A stretch of 64,000 bases of DNA from Dipteronia dyeriana (lineage: Eukaryota; Streptophyta; Magnoliopsida; Sapindales; Sapindaceae): NCBI GenBank assembly GCA_032871835.1, contig CM065300.1, positions 113,271,088 to 113,335,087 of the forward strand, given 5' to 3'. Shown in pieces: positions 1 to 11,200 of the stretch (the stretch's first letter is position 1; each line of letters opens with the position of its first letter). Under the pieces are notes generated by a model. That model had not been told where the DNA came from and did not search any database. It saw nothing but the letters and a program-made list of their open reading frames with translations. A program made the position numbers and the translations under genes.

Positions 1-612
1 AAAGCAAAACTCCGGGAGTCTCGTATTTCAAACTTATGGTAACTTTCTCTGTTTTCCCCAACTTCAGTCTCAGCCATCGTTTCAAGGGACCTTTACCCTC
101 ATAAACTTCCCCCAGCATTCACGGGATTCCGAAGGGATTTCCACCACTTGTCCAATTTGTTCCGCCAGCCGTTTGCCTATGACTCTTGAATCGACCTGGG
201 CACTGCCCATACTTCTTAAAGTATGGGCAGTGCAAGGAATTTAAACGCCGACGCATCTGTAGGTAGTGCCCAGGTCGATTCATACACAGAATGGGAATGT
301 CGTGAATTTGGACCAAGAAGTTTGCCTTGTCGAATCTCAACCGGGAAATATTACCCGCTCCTCCAGCACAATCAAACTATTCCCGATTTCTATCCTCGCT
401 GTTAATGAAATAGAACATGAATATGTTGTCACCCACTAATTCAATCTCTACTTGGCCAAAAGGATTCCAGATCTGTTCTATCAATCCTTTAAACGCCTCT
501 CTGTTCACTTTCTTTCCTGCCAGAACTTTTCTTCTGACATTTCATGAACAACTCCGTCCTCATCTGCGAGAAATAGATTCTCATAAAGCTTTGCTATTTC
601 TGCGTCGTTCAT
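1..612 (-). pseudogene. DUF4283-type (LINE/transposon-associated) ORF, 5' part, broken
   Basis: Read on the minus strand from an ATG at 610-612, the translation begins MNDAEIAKLYENLFLADED. It continues with blocks such as IEQIWNPFGQVEIE, VQIHDIPILCMN, GKRLAEQIG, KRWLRLKLGK and VTISLKYE. This is the arrangement of plant DUF4283 proteins, which precede a zinc knuckle and are common in LINE ORF1 and other transposon-derived genes. The gene runs off the left edge, so the zinc knuckle is not seen. It is broken by frameshifts near 520 and 100, a small internal deletion near 370, and a palindromic insertion at 187-282. Upstream (about 613-790) is a C/T-rich leader without coding sense. I infer a dead copy. 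Whether it is a LINE or a stand-alone gene cannot be told from this part. Confidence 0.65.
187..282. mobile_element. 96-bp palindromic insertion (MITE-like) in the DUF4283 ORF
   Basis: The ends are an 18-bp perfect inverted repeat (TGAATCGACCTGGGCACT at 187-204, its complement at 265-282). Inside is a second 15-bp inverted repeat (200-214 and 219-233) with a 4-bp loop. The coding sense of the DUF4283 ORF stops at one side and resumes at the other, which shows it is an insertion. No clear target duplication is seen, so the family is unknown. Confidence 0.6.
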
Positions 613-1115
613 CTTCCGACAACTTTATACTTTCTCTTTGAACTTTTCCTAAAAGATAAGAAAAGGCCCAGACGAGAAAACCCAGTGGGGATCCACCACC
701 CTGACCTAGCTCTTACACTGCTTCTGATCAGAGAAGACTTTGCTACTCTCACTCTTTTGCTCTTACAGAGAAAAAGGGGAGAAACAGAAGACAGCTTTTC
801 GTTATCTTATTAGATTCAGCTTTTCTTCTACTATAAATAAGGGACATTATAGCCCTTTTGGAAGGGAAGTTAATCAGTTTATATAAATATATTTGACTTG
901 TTTATCAGTTATTTCCATATGCGCTCTTTTCTTGGAGAAATCAACAAGAAGCGGTTTCAGTTCTCGAGTATTCGTGGAACAATAGGCCTTGAATTTCTAT
1001 CATGCCGGGCCTGATCACATTCAAACAATACTAGTTTATCAATATGCTAGCCATGGGCAAAGCATTTTCACTTTGGACTGTGTTGATAAGGTGTGAGAAA
1101 CATTTGTACTTGTAG
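613..1115. other. Non-coding stretch between two gene fragments
   Basis: The first 170 bp look like the leader of the minus-strand DUF4283 ORF. The rest is AT-rich with no reading frame of recognisable sense. It could include an intron of the phosphatase-like gene that follows, since a splice acceptor (TTGTAG) sits at 1110-1115. Confidence 0.4.
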
Positions 1116-2033
1116 GGCCTAAGGCTTGCAAATGATGAAATTGTTCGCTTACGCAACACAGACATGAAGAACTTGCTGCGTCATAAAAAACTTTACTTGG
1201 TTCTTGATCTCGATCACACACTACTCAATTCAACTCTACTAGCACATTTGACTCCAGAGGAGGAGGTTGGTGCTAGTAGCCTGTATCGTGTTGTGATCTG
1301 ATGTTTGGTTTATTAAGTTTAATTGGGCATCTGGCTGAATGTTACTGTTGCTATGTTGTTTAAAAAAAACTAGTTTGTCATGAACTTATTTATAAACTAT
1401 GGTTTTTGTTTGGTACAACAAAGCAAAAAGGCGACAATTAAAAGGTTAACCAGTCCATCAAATCCAGAGGAAATATAGAATGCATTGGCCAAAAGAATAG
1501 GTCAGTTGCTTCAATTTGTGTGTGGATAACGGGATTGCCCTTAAATCTTAATCAATATAAGGATATTTAAATGAAGTTGTAGCTGGCAGCAAAAATTTTG
1601 ATGGAGGCTCTCGTTATGTTTAAATATTAAATTTGCCTTCACAATCAACTCGGTTCATTGCTTGCGCTGGATATTGTATGATCTGATTGCCATCATGTAT
1701 TATTTATTAATAAAATTTGAAATTGATAATTTCCTTGCACAATCTGTGCCTTTGATGATTATTTCTCTATGGGTTTAAAATTCATGATGTGAAGTGATGC
1801 TTCCAGAGTCGGCCTCTTCAAGTTGGACTTTATTCATATGATGACCAAATTGAGGCCCTTCGTTCACACGTTTTTTAAAGAAGCAAGTGAAATGTTCGAC
1901 ATGTACATATATACAATGGGTGACAGGCCATATGCATTAGAAATGGCTAGGCTGCTTGATCCCAACAAGGAGTACTTCAATGCTAAAGTGATATCACGAG
2001 ATGATGGCACTCAAAGACATCAAAAAGGTCTTG
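1116..2033 (+). pseudogene. Fragment of an RNA polymerase II CTD phosphatase-like gene (CPL4-like), two exons
   Basis: Exon one (1116-1265, acceptor TTGTAG before, donor GTTGGT after) encodes GLRLANDEIVRLRNTDMKN and then KLYLVLDLDHTLLNSTLL. The DLDHT motif is the DxDxT nucleophile of FCP1/SCP phosphatases, which remove phosphate from the RNA polymerase II C-terminal repeat. Exon two (1807 to about 2033, after TTCCAG) encodes MMTKLRPFVHTFFKEASEMF and later blocks YIYTMGDR, RLLDPNKEYF and VISRDDGTQRH. This matches the catalytic domain of plant CPL4/CPL3 proteins by family knowledge. The N-terminus, the segment normally between these two exons, and everything after the RDDG block (including the LDDT motif and BRCT domain) are absent. 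A non-autonomous element begins 80 bp downstream. I read this as a gene fragment, not a working gene. Confidence 0.75.
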
Positions 2034-2112
2034 GTGTATATATCCGACTAATTTGTTTCTTTTCAGGCATCATCATCGGTTCATTCGACTGTGTTAGTGC
2101 CATAAACTTAGA

Positions 2113-2960
2113 CTATGTTCGGGATTGATTTTATTTACGAAATAATCACTTATTTCTCAAGTTTTGAACAAATAGATGTTTGGTAAACTTCTTAAAATCA
2201 ACTTATTTTACAATTTACTTCTCCGATAAGTAGTTTTTAAGAAGTTGGTTAGGGGTTGTTTTTCAAAGTTGATTATTGTATAAGTTGGTTTCTTATCATT
2301 AAAATGTCTATAGTATCCCTACTATTTTAATATAAAGACAATAATACCATTTCATTTAATAATGATATATTTTTTTAATTAATAACATTTTAAAAAATTG
2401 CAAAATTAATAAATTAAAGAAAAATATATGTTAAGAATCAGTGGCATTGTTCGTTGCTGGTGGCCACCACCAACAACGAAGGCTGGAGGATAGCCTGCCG
2501 GTGACGTCGAAGTCTTCTAAGGACGTCGGTCCTTCTCAGGCAGTGGATGAGGCAGTTTCGACGTGATGTTCGTCAGTTCCGACGCGATGTTCGTTGAAAT
2601 CGTGAATCTTGTCAACGATCGTGGCGTTTTCGCTTCGTTTCTGTCTCGATTCTGTCACATCTTCTATGCGATTCGACGGTGGAGGAGGAGGAAGCCAACT
2701 CTGGTGTGAAAGATCTCGATTCCTCTTGAAAGATATTGTCGCTTTCGGTTCGTCGATGGATGAATGATAGCAATGCTTTCGGCAACGAGGGATCAAGGAG
2801 ATGGTCTCTCGATGTCAGCGGCGAGAGGGAGACGGTGGTGGATTTGAAGCTTGAGTTGCAGAGATTCAATGAAGATTGAGTTACGGAGTTGACTCGGGTG
2901 AGTTGACTTAACAACTTATAATTAAGATGTGTGAGTTGACTCGGTGAGTTGACTCAATGG

Positions 2961-2998
<38 letters not shown>

Positions 2999-3333
2999 TT
3001 TGTATTTGTATTTTCAATTTTAAAAAAATAATTAGTAAAAACCATTTAAATAATATATTATTTTTGTATGCTTTATATTTACATTTTTAATTTAAACAAA
3101 AAAAATAGTGAAAACCTATTTGAATAATATATTACATTTTAATAATTATGTCTATTTAAGTCATTTTCCATAATCAATTAAAGTTTATCAAACACTTTTT
3201 CATTGTTTTTTTAATAAGTTGATTATTCGTAGAATCAATTTACCAAACACTTATCCACTTATGTGATAAGTTGATTATTTCTTAAGTTAAGCTAAAAGCA
3301 GATTATTTCAAAGTAAAATAATCCCAAACATAG
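2113..3333. mobile_element. 1.2-kb non-autonomous DNA transposon with imperfect terminal inverted repeats
   Basis: The left end reads CTATGTTCGGGATT (2113-2126) and the right end AATCCCAAACATAG (3320-3333), complementary except for one base. Both subterminal regions carry related motifs such as GAAATAATC, ATAAGTTGATTATT and GTTTGGTAAA in inverted orientation. The arms are AT-rich. The middle (about 2440-2920) is much more GC-rich and has no transposase. A clear TSD was not found. It resembles hAT- or Mutator-type non-autonomous elements, and the superfamily is not certain. Confidence 0.55.
2966..2996. repeat. (AT)n microsatellite
   Basis: About fifteen AT units in the right arm of the non-autonomous element. 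Confidence 0.9.
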
Positions 3334-3427
3334 CTTTAATCACAACATAAGATGGTTAATTGTGTTTCATAGTGAAGGATGATGCAGATTTGATGATTAA
3401 AAACCATGTCACGCTGAGAATCATCAT

Positions 3428-4244
3428 TAGGGGTGGGCACCAACCCGCCAACCCAACCCAACCCAACCCAACCCAGCCTGACTAGATTGGATTGAGTTGC
3501 TTTTAAGATTGAGTTGGGTTGGATTGATAAAATATAACCCAACCCAACTCGATAACCCGGTATTAGTAATAAAAAATAAATTAAATAATTTAATTTATTA
3601 TTATATCTATTATGAAATCTCATTTTTTAAAATGTTTAAAAAATTTAATCATGCAACATTTATAATATTATAAATGATAAATATAAATACATAATTTTAA
3701 ATATTTTGCATTAATTTTTTTTAATTATATTATCTTCATCTTTTGTATTAATTGACACATTCTTAAATATACTTTAAAATGTATTTTTTTTCTTAGGATT
3801 TGATTAAAAATTTGATAGAAAAACTTGTAATAATTGTATATAAACTCAGACTATTAAATTGGTTGAAATAAATAATAGATTATCTAACTACGAGATATTT
3901 GACGAAGTGATTATAATTGTAAAATCGATAGGAGGTTTAGATGGAGATTTTTCAAGTTGGATAAATTGTTATGTTTTTATTTTTTTAATTATACAACAAA
4001 TATTTAAACAATTTGTATTATATGTTGTGATTTTATTTTGATGATTTAAAGAAATCTAAACTCAATGTGGTATGATATTTAGGTGAAAAATTATTTTAAA
4101 CTTCAATTTTGATATAACAAAATTTAAATTCAAATATATTTTTTCTATTGGATTTAAAAAGTCCAACCGGATCAACCAAATCCGATAAATATTGGGTTAG
4201 GTTCGGTTGGATTGAACAACCCAATCTGAAAAGGCCTACCCCTG
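3428..4244. mobile_element. 817-bp hAT MITE with perfect 8-bp target duplication
   Basis: Termini TAGGGGTGGGC (3428-3438) and GCCTACCCCTG (4234-4244) are near-perfect inverted repeats. The element is flanked by ATCATCAT on both sides (3420-3427 and 4245-4252). An 8-bp duplication with TA(G/A)GGG-type termini is diagnostic of hAT. The subterminal zones carry repeated CCCAACCCAA and GGTTGGATT. The interior is AT-rich and non-coding. Confidence 0.88.
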
Positions 4245-5380
4245 ATCATCATTATAGTTTGTTATTATTATATACAGTACTGAGATTCTGTGGACGATGG
4301 ATTCGAAAACGTTTCATATTCCACCTTGAAAAACTTTTGGGGGTGATTTAGTGAGTAGATTACTGGGCAGCTACATATAATATTTGGGAGTGGGTGCCCG
4401 TTGAATTTTCAGTAGTTTAAGTGGGATTTTGTGACGTTTATATAGTCTAGAATCGACACCTTGAAACTAAAGCAAGTCAGTACTTCAAATTTTCTTGAAA
4501 ACAAAGGCAGTGCATTTCCTTTCAAATGTAAAAAAAATGGTTTTAGTCGTAATCTGATCTACTGAGAAGCATTTTGTATAGCTGCATGAAAATGTGGTAT
4601 ATTGATATAGTTCTGGATTTTAATTTTTTTCTTTCTGAATTGGCGAAGTGGGGTTTCAAACTTGGGATTTCAACATTTGTTAAGAGGTATTGTTATCATT
4701 AGGCTATGCGTGGTGGTGATTACTTGAATTTGGATTCAAATTTAAAATATTGCTAGATTGAATGTGGGTCTTCCACCACAAAGCCGTATTATGTGGTGAT
4801 ATTTATAATATTGTTTTAAATAACTATAAATTAAGTTTAATATCTATTGATTAATTGTTTTTCAATGTAATAAATTGTACAAATATGGTGGTTATTAGCT
4901 ACCCATGATCGAAAATTTGTTCGTAAATTGCATATCATCTCTTAGTAGAGATAGTTATGTGTCTTCACACTTAGTGGTCAGGGATTTGAATCTCATTATG
5001 TTTATTTTATAAGCATGTATAAAGCGTTTTATCTCGGTTTGTATGAGCAGCACTCTCTTTGGTTGTGAGAGTTATAGTCCATAAATAACCTTTCCCCGTT
5101 AGTGGGAGTAGTATTCCGGACCGTTTTTGTAGACTCCGATTAATCACACATGATCCTTACAATAGTTGTATTTTTTTTATAAAAAAAAAATTGTTTAGAA
5201 ATTGAACTTTAATTTGTTATATATATATATATATATAAAGGGTGTTGATATTGCCATCCGTAAAAATAATTAGTATACCCATATTTAATAATAAAAATAT
5301 TTCAATAGAAATTTACCAGTAAGGACAAATTAATTTAATTAAACTTAAACCAAAAATTATATACATCTATTAATTAAACA
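4245..5380. other. Intergenic, AT-rich, no gene seen
   Basis: Long AT-rich sequence with short poly-A/T runs and a (TA)n run at 5220-5237. No coding sense on either strand. A tRNA B-box-like string near 4981 was considered as a SINE but is weak. Confidence 0.5.
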
Positions 5381-6330
5381 TAGTGGTGTCAATTTTGGTC
5401 GTATCTTGTAAGCCAAGTATGGCTGACAAGGTCCACTTACAGGCCAGGCGTGGTATGCCCTGGCCCAACTCCATTCTAGGCCTAAGCCCGCTAGGGGGCA
5501 TGGATCATGATATGCCGGGATTGAGGCCCACGGGCCGTCACGACATGACACACCTCATGGTAGACCGTTAGCCAAGAGTTGGCACACCGACCATTGAAAT
5601 TCTTTTTTTTATATATAAATATATTTTATTGTTTGGGAGGCAATTTTAAAAAAAAAAATCTCTAAAATTACGATTTTATCCTCATTTCATTTTTTCTATG
5701 AATACCCCCTTCCAATTCATTTTTTTCACCTCTACTCTCTCAACTATCTAATTTCATGCTCTCTCTCTCTCTACTCTCTACACACTCTATAATATTAACC
5801 TCTAGTTCTATATAATCTCTGATCTCTCATTCTCTACTCTCCATCAATTTACCATATCTCTAAAAAGTACAAACTACAAACAAAGGTAATTTCTTATTTA
5901 TTTTTAATTTTATATTTATAATTTATGCTTAGTATATTAACTTTTACCTTGGTTTATTTATAATATTTATGCTTTGTTTTTAGTATATTAATTTATGTTT
6001 AGTTTTTAATTTTAACATTTATGCTTAATATTTTTATTCTTAGGTTTATATTTAATATTTATGATTTTATATTTAGTATATTTAATATTTATGACTTAGT
6101 TTTTAATTTAATATCATGCTTAGTATTTTTATTCTTAGATTTATATTTAATATTTATGATTTTATGTTAAGTATATTCAATATTTATGGTTTGCTTTTTA
6201 ATTTAATATTTATGCTTAGTTTTTAATTTTAATATTTATTATTATTATTTTTAATATTAGATTTATATTTTGATTTTATGATTTTATGTTTAGTATATGT
6301 CGTATGTAAATTTTTTCAGATATACACGTC
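5381..6330 (+). promoter_or_regulatory. 5' terminal and leader region of the split hAT element
   Basis: From 5381 to about 5590 the DNA is GC-rich with repeated GGCC, GGGCC and CATGG words, typical of hAT subterminal transposase-binding zones. Then follow a poly-A/T stretch, a pyrimidine-rich leader with (CT)n near 5760-5780, a likely donor (AAAGGTAATTTC) and a long AT-rich intron. The intron contains repeated TTTATGCTTAGT-like words and ends at a possible acceptor, TTTTTTCAG (6311-6319). The coding exon expected next is interrupted by the Tat LTR. Confidence 0.5.
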
Positions 6331-6350
6331 ATTGACAAAGAGGATAAAAT

Positions 6351-7089
6351 TGTCAGGTGGACATCCGAATAGGCATTCAGAAAATACCCTACAAGACATC
6401 ATCAAAGAAGAGAAGTCCGAGTAAACAAGTATTGGACAAAACCTACTCGGGATCAACTGACATCATATACTACTCGGGGTCAGATAAAGGTACTCGGGGC
6501 TAGTTGATGACATTGTCTACTCAGGATCAGATGACGTCACTCAGGACCAGCTGATATAGTTTTCTAACTCGGGACAAACATGAAGAAAACTTAATAAAAA
6601 GCCCAGCGCGTAGCTCACACGAATCGAGTCATTAAAATACACGAAGATATCCATATCAAAGAGGAATTCCAAGAAGAACATAATTATCAAGCAGAAAGGG
6701 TTCCTAATCAGGCAACAATTTTATTTCTTCAAAAAGACTACACTCTTATAAGGAAATAAGTCCTAATTGGACTACATTACTAGAGTCTCATTCGATCTCA
6801 ATACAAGTCTCCGAAACAGGAAAGAAGACAAACTACTTCGAACAAGTAAACAATCATAATTAAATACAAAGATCTTTTATTACTTGTACAAAGAAGATTA
6901 GGGTTCTATGGACATATATATATAGACCCATAATCTCGTCACACAAGACAATACAGAAATCATATAGAAAAATACAGAGAGAAGAAAGAGAGATCGAGGA
7001 TTGTAATTATTTTATTCATAGTGGATTTTGGCTTGGTTGATCATTCAACCACCCATGGACGTTTCTCTGGTCATCAGAGTTTTACCACA
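6351..7089 (+). repeat. 5' LTR of Tat element 1
   Basis: It begins TGTCAGGTGG and ends TTTTACCACA just before a TGGCATCC string that occupies the usual primer-binding position. A TATA box (TATATATATAG, 6915-6925) lies about 165 bp from the right end. No second copy exists in the window, so the ends rest on the TG...CA rule and the position of the leader. Confidence 0.5.
6440..6580. promoter_or_regulatory. U3 repeat cluster with a TGACGTCA box
   Basis: Six copies of an ACTCGGGRTCA-like word occur in 140 bp. Between them lies the palindrome TGACGTCA (6532-6539), the core bound by plant bZIP (TGA/HY5-type) factors. Position upstream of the TATA box suggests LTR enhancer repeats. Function is inferred. 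Confidence 0.45.
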
Positions 7090-7242
7090 TAAAAACTGGC
7101 ATCCAATTACTTTCTCATTCTCTTTCTCTTTGAAATCACAGCTAAAATCCAAATCTTGTTGGCTTTTCTCATACAACCAGAAATCGATGTCAACAATTGG
7201 CTCTAGAAGGAGGAGGATGAACCTTCGATTTAGTTAAAGGTA

Positions 7243-8995
7243 ATGGCAGGAAGCAGAAGCAGTTCTGGGGATGTTCAAAAATCTCCAGATAACTTCCATG
7301 TTGGCAGTAGCTCGCGAGACCTCGCTGTAACCACGGAGAACCAACCAACATCCCTGGTGGGGATCCAGCAAGTTCCTCAGACCAGCGAGGACCTGACGCA
7401 ACGCTTTCGAGAAATGCTATAAAAATTGGTGGCAGACGCAGTAAAAGAAGGAGTTGATCTACTAACTGTAGAAGAAGCACAACCTTCAAACCTCCCACCA
7501 ACGAGGCTTCGTTTGGTTATAGTAGGGCTAGAACTAAATGCACCGGAAGCCAAAAGAAACTCTGTTCCAATCAATCAGGCTGGACGCAAGACACCAGAAG
7601 AGGAACAACCACACCAGAGGCTGAACCATGATCGGATAGTCTGAGCAAGACACCACAAACATGATCGGTACAGGGATCGGTCTTCGTCATTGGAAGATAG
7701 CGATTGGCACTATCGTAAGCGTCATCACGGAACCATAGGCCTACAAGAATCAACCCTGTGAAACTCGACATCAAAGTGAAGAGCCAGAGAGAGGAATGAC
7801 TGTCACTCGGCAGTTTAACCTTCAGGGGATCCAGTAGGAGATAGAGATGTTATAATTCTGAGCCTAACTCGAGAATTCGAAAACAATAGGAGTCAAATGG
7901 ATGCACTGGTTAGGCGTTATGTGTACAACGATTTATCTGACGAAGATTCTGACAGTCCATTCACTAGAGACATCCTGCGGACTTCATTCCCAGAAAGATT
8001 CAGGATGCCTCACATGGAACAGTTCAAGAAGGATATAGACCCAAAAGAACATGTCAGACACAATAAAAGTGCTATGGCCCAGTATGCCCATAGCGATCCT
8101 CTATTATGTCTCAACTTTCCACAGACTATAGGGGACACAGGCTCAAGATGGTTCGAGAGATTGCCCTCAGCTAGCATTGGAAATTTCAGTGAGCTAAGCA
8201 GGAGTTTCTCAAGGCAATTTTTGAGCAATGTTTACAAGAAAAAAATCAGTGCTTACCTTTCTCAAATAAAACGAGGGAAAGATGAGTCGCTGAAGAAATA
8301 CCTGGGGAGATTCGGGCAAGCAGTGTCATAAAATGACAGTGCAAACGATGAATCGATAATTGCTGCGTTCATCAACAATCTGTAGAATGGACGACTATCT
8401 TTTGACTTAAGAAGAGCCCGTCTGACCAGATATGCAGATATGATAGACATGGCGGGAGGATATGCAATAGCCGAAAAAGAAGAGTTAGTCACGGAAGGAT
8501 GCTATATGCATGGAGGAAAACCTGAAAAGGACGCTGAGTCTAAAATGCAGAACCAAAAGGGAAAATAAAAAGGAAACAACAAAGAAAAAAGCCAGGACGG
8601 GGGAAACGGGTGTAATACCGAACAGACAATAGAGAAATTCTGAGGTAGATACGCCAACTACACTCCTTTTCGGAAAATGCAGGAGGAAATCCTAGCCATA
8701 CCGGAAGAGAAAAATCTGGTAAAAAAGTCACGCCGTCAATCTCAGTTTGATCGGTGAGATACAACCAAATACTGCAGGTTCCACAAGGAAACCGGCAATG
8801 AGACTTCCAAGTGTTACCAGCTCAGAGATTACATAGAAACCCTCATTCGGGAGGGATATCTTCACGATGTAATCTTGAAAAAGGATGAGAAGTTGGAATC
8901 AAAGAAAGAGATCGTGGCCGATCACAGCTCTGGTCGAAATCAAAGGGTCGGTCCAGAGGCCAATGAAGTAATACATACAATCTTTTGAGGACCAT
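7243..8995 (+). pseudogene. Gag of Tat element 1
   Basis: The likely start is ATG at 7243 (MAGSRSSSGDVQ), about 150 bp after the LTR. The central part (7897-8331) encodes a typical retrotransposon gag domain, with MDALVRRYVYNDL, PERFRMP, RWFERLP and KRGKDESLKKYLGRF. Downstream, the block YCRFHKETGNETSKCYQLRD (about 8775-8830) corresponds to the zinc-binding region of Tat gags. Gag coats the RNA and forms the particle in the cytoplasm. Several stops interrupt the frame (for example after LVRR-gag near 8330, and at 8382, where Gln is usual), plus a frameshift near 7800. Confidence 0.7.
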
Positions 8996-9108
8996 CCACT
9001 GGAGAAGTAACCGAGAGTGAACGCAGGAAATTAGAGAAGCAATAGAAGCAAGACATAACTTCGATGTGAACTCGGTCGAGCCAGACCCAAAAAGGGTAAA
9101 AGAAGTAT

Positions 9109-9622
9109 AGGACCCAATAATATTCACAGAGGCAGACTCACACGGGGTCGATGTTCGGCCAAATGATGCCCTGATCATAAGTGCCTAGATTGGTCACCGA
9201 AAAGTCAGGAGAATCTTGATAGATAATGGAATTTCGGCAGACATTCTTAATGTAGCCGTCTACGATCAACTCAAGTTGGACCGAAATGATCTACAACCTT
9301 TCCACACTCCACTCAGAGGATTCAGAGTAGTTGAGGTCAGGTCACTCTGGACGGTAAAGCTGCTCATGAAGATTGGAATGGCACCTTGCTAGAGAACTGT
9401 ATTGCTAGACTTCGTGGTGGTAGACTTAGACAATTGGCCGTATAATGCGCTGTTGGGTCGGCCATTCTTAAATAAAACTAAGGCCGTAACAACCATTTAC
9501 GCATTGATGATCAAGTTTCTAACCGAACAGGGGGTTAGTGTAGTTAAGGGATCCCAAAAGATGGCCCGAAGAGCTAATCTGTCAGTATACAAAGACAAGA
9601 ATGATGAACATTATGCACTATA
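9109..9622 (+). pseudogene. Aspartic protease of Tat element 1, active-site motif altered
   Basis: The frame contains IFTEADSHGVDVRPNDAL, then ILIDNGISADIL, and later YNALLGRPFLNKTKAV. The second block is the retropepsin active site, normally D-S/T-G. Here the second residue is Asn and a stop precedes the block, so activity is unlikely. In the family this enzyme cuts the Gag-Pol polyprotein during particle maturation. Confidence 0.65.
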
Positions 9623-9649
9623 ACCCAACCTAGACTGAACAAAGAGTTA

Positions 9650-11195
9650 CTGTCGTTCAAATTTGATCCAAGGGAAGAGTCGAATGAATCCAAAACTGAA
9701 CCGGTCGAAGAAATTATCTTGAAAGAAGATGAACCAGATAAGAGGATCAAAATCGGGGCCAACCTGAAAGGAAAAGTCAAACAAAGCCTTACTGATCTAC
9801 TCAAAGAATATAAGGATGTGTTCGCTTGGAGTCATGAAGACATGGTCGGGATAGATACCAGAATAATATCTCACCATCTCGTGGTAGACCCAAATGCAAC
9901 GCCAGTGATACAAAAGAAAAGGTCATTCAATCTCGAGAGAAGTCAGGCAATCAAACAGGAAGTAGAAAAACTAGTCGCCGTAGGGTCGATTTGAGAGATC
10001 AACTACCCTCAATGGGTAGCTAATGTAGTCCTTGTCCAAAAGAAAAAAGGACAATGGAGAATGTGCGTAGATTTCACAGATTTGAACAAGGCATGCCCAG
10101 AAGACAGTTTTCCACTTCTGAGGAAAGATTAGTTGGTGAACGCTACACCAGGGCACGAATTGCTCAGTTTCATGGATGTTTACTCGGGATATAACCAAAT
10201 CCGGATGAGCAAGGTTGACGAAGAAAAAATAGCATTCACAACTGATCAGGCTTATACTATTACACAGTGATACCCTTCGGATTAAAAAATGTAGGGGCAA
10301 CCTATCAAAGGCTAGTCAACAGAATCTTTGCACGACAAATAGGAAGGAACATGGAAGTGTACATTGATGACATGCTGACCAAGAGCATCTCGGCAGACAA
10401 GCATACCTCGGACCTACGAGAGACATTTGATGTTTTGAGAAGATACCAAATGAAGCTAAATCCGAACAAGTGTTTATTCAGAGTTCCTTCAGGAAGTTTC
10501 CTGGGTTTTTAAGTTCACCAAAGGGGAATCAAAGTCAATCCTGATAAGATCTAAGCTCTGCAGAGAATGACCTCACTAAGGACATTAAAAGAAGTACATC
10601 CCTTAACAGGATGTTTAGCTTCCTTGGGAAGATTCATCTCAAAAGCCATTGACAGATGCACACCCTTTTTCAAAGTAATAAAAAAAAAAGGGCTCGAATA
10701 GAACGAAGAGTACGAGCAGGCATTCTTAAAAATCAAAGAATACCTAGGGTAGACTCCCATCCTTTCAAAACCACAGATAGGAGAGATACTCCATTTGTAC
10801 TTATCAATTACAGAACAAGCAGCAAGCTCGGTCCTAGTCAGAACAGAAGATGGAGTATAGAATCCAGTGTATTATACCAGCAAGGAGCTTTTAACCACCG
10901 AGACCAGGTATTCACAGACATAAAAGATGGTCCTCGCATTGGTTTCAGCAGCAAACTAAGGCCATACTTTCAGGCTCATACAATCTAGGTTCTCAACGAC
11001 TGCCCATTGAGACAATTTTTACAGAAGCCAGAGATTTCAGGAAGATTAACCAAATGGGCAATCGGGCTAAGTGAATTCGATATCCACTACGTCCCCAAGA
11101 CATCCCTCAAAGGACAAGCAGTGGCAGATTTTATAGCAGAGTTCATAGAGCCAAACCTGTAATCAAAAAAGATGCTGGGAAAAATTTCCCATGGA
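9650..11195 (+). pseudogene. Reverse transcriptase and first RNase H of Tat element 1
   Basis: The block KEYKDVFAWSHEDM (about 9800) opens the Ty3 RT. It is followed by NYPQWVANVVLVQKKKGQWR, DLNKACPEDSFPL, FMDVYSGYNQI and the catalytic YIDDM (about 10357-10371). Palm and thumb blocks NPNKCLFRV and FLGF follow. RNase H-like sequence continues to about 11195 (YYTSKEL, WAIGLSEFDI, GQAVADFIAEF). Stops at about 9994 and 10132 replace the usual Arg and Gln codons, and a frameshift lies near 10262. The reading frame is then cut by the solo LTR at 11201. Confidence 0.75.
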
Positions 11196-11200
11196 AATTG

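Noticed and set aside
4930..5200. Possible SINE with a B-box-like GGATTTGAATCTC near 4981
   Set aside because: No convincing A box, tail or target duplication was found.
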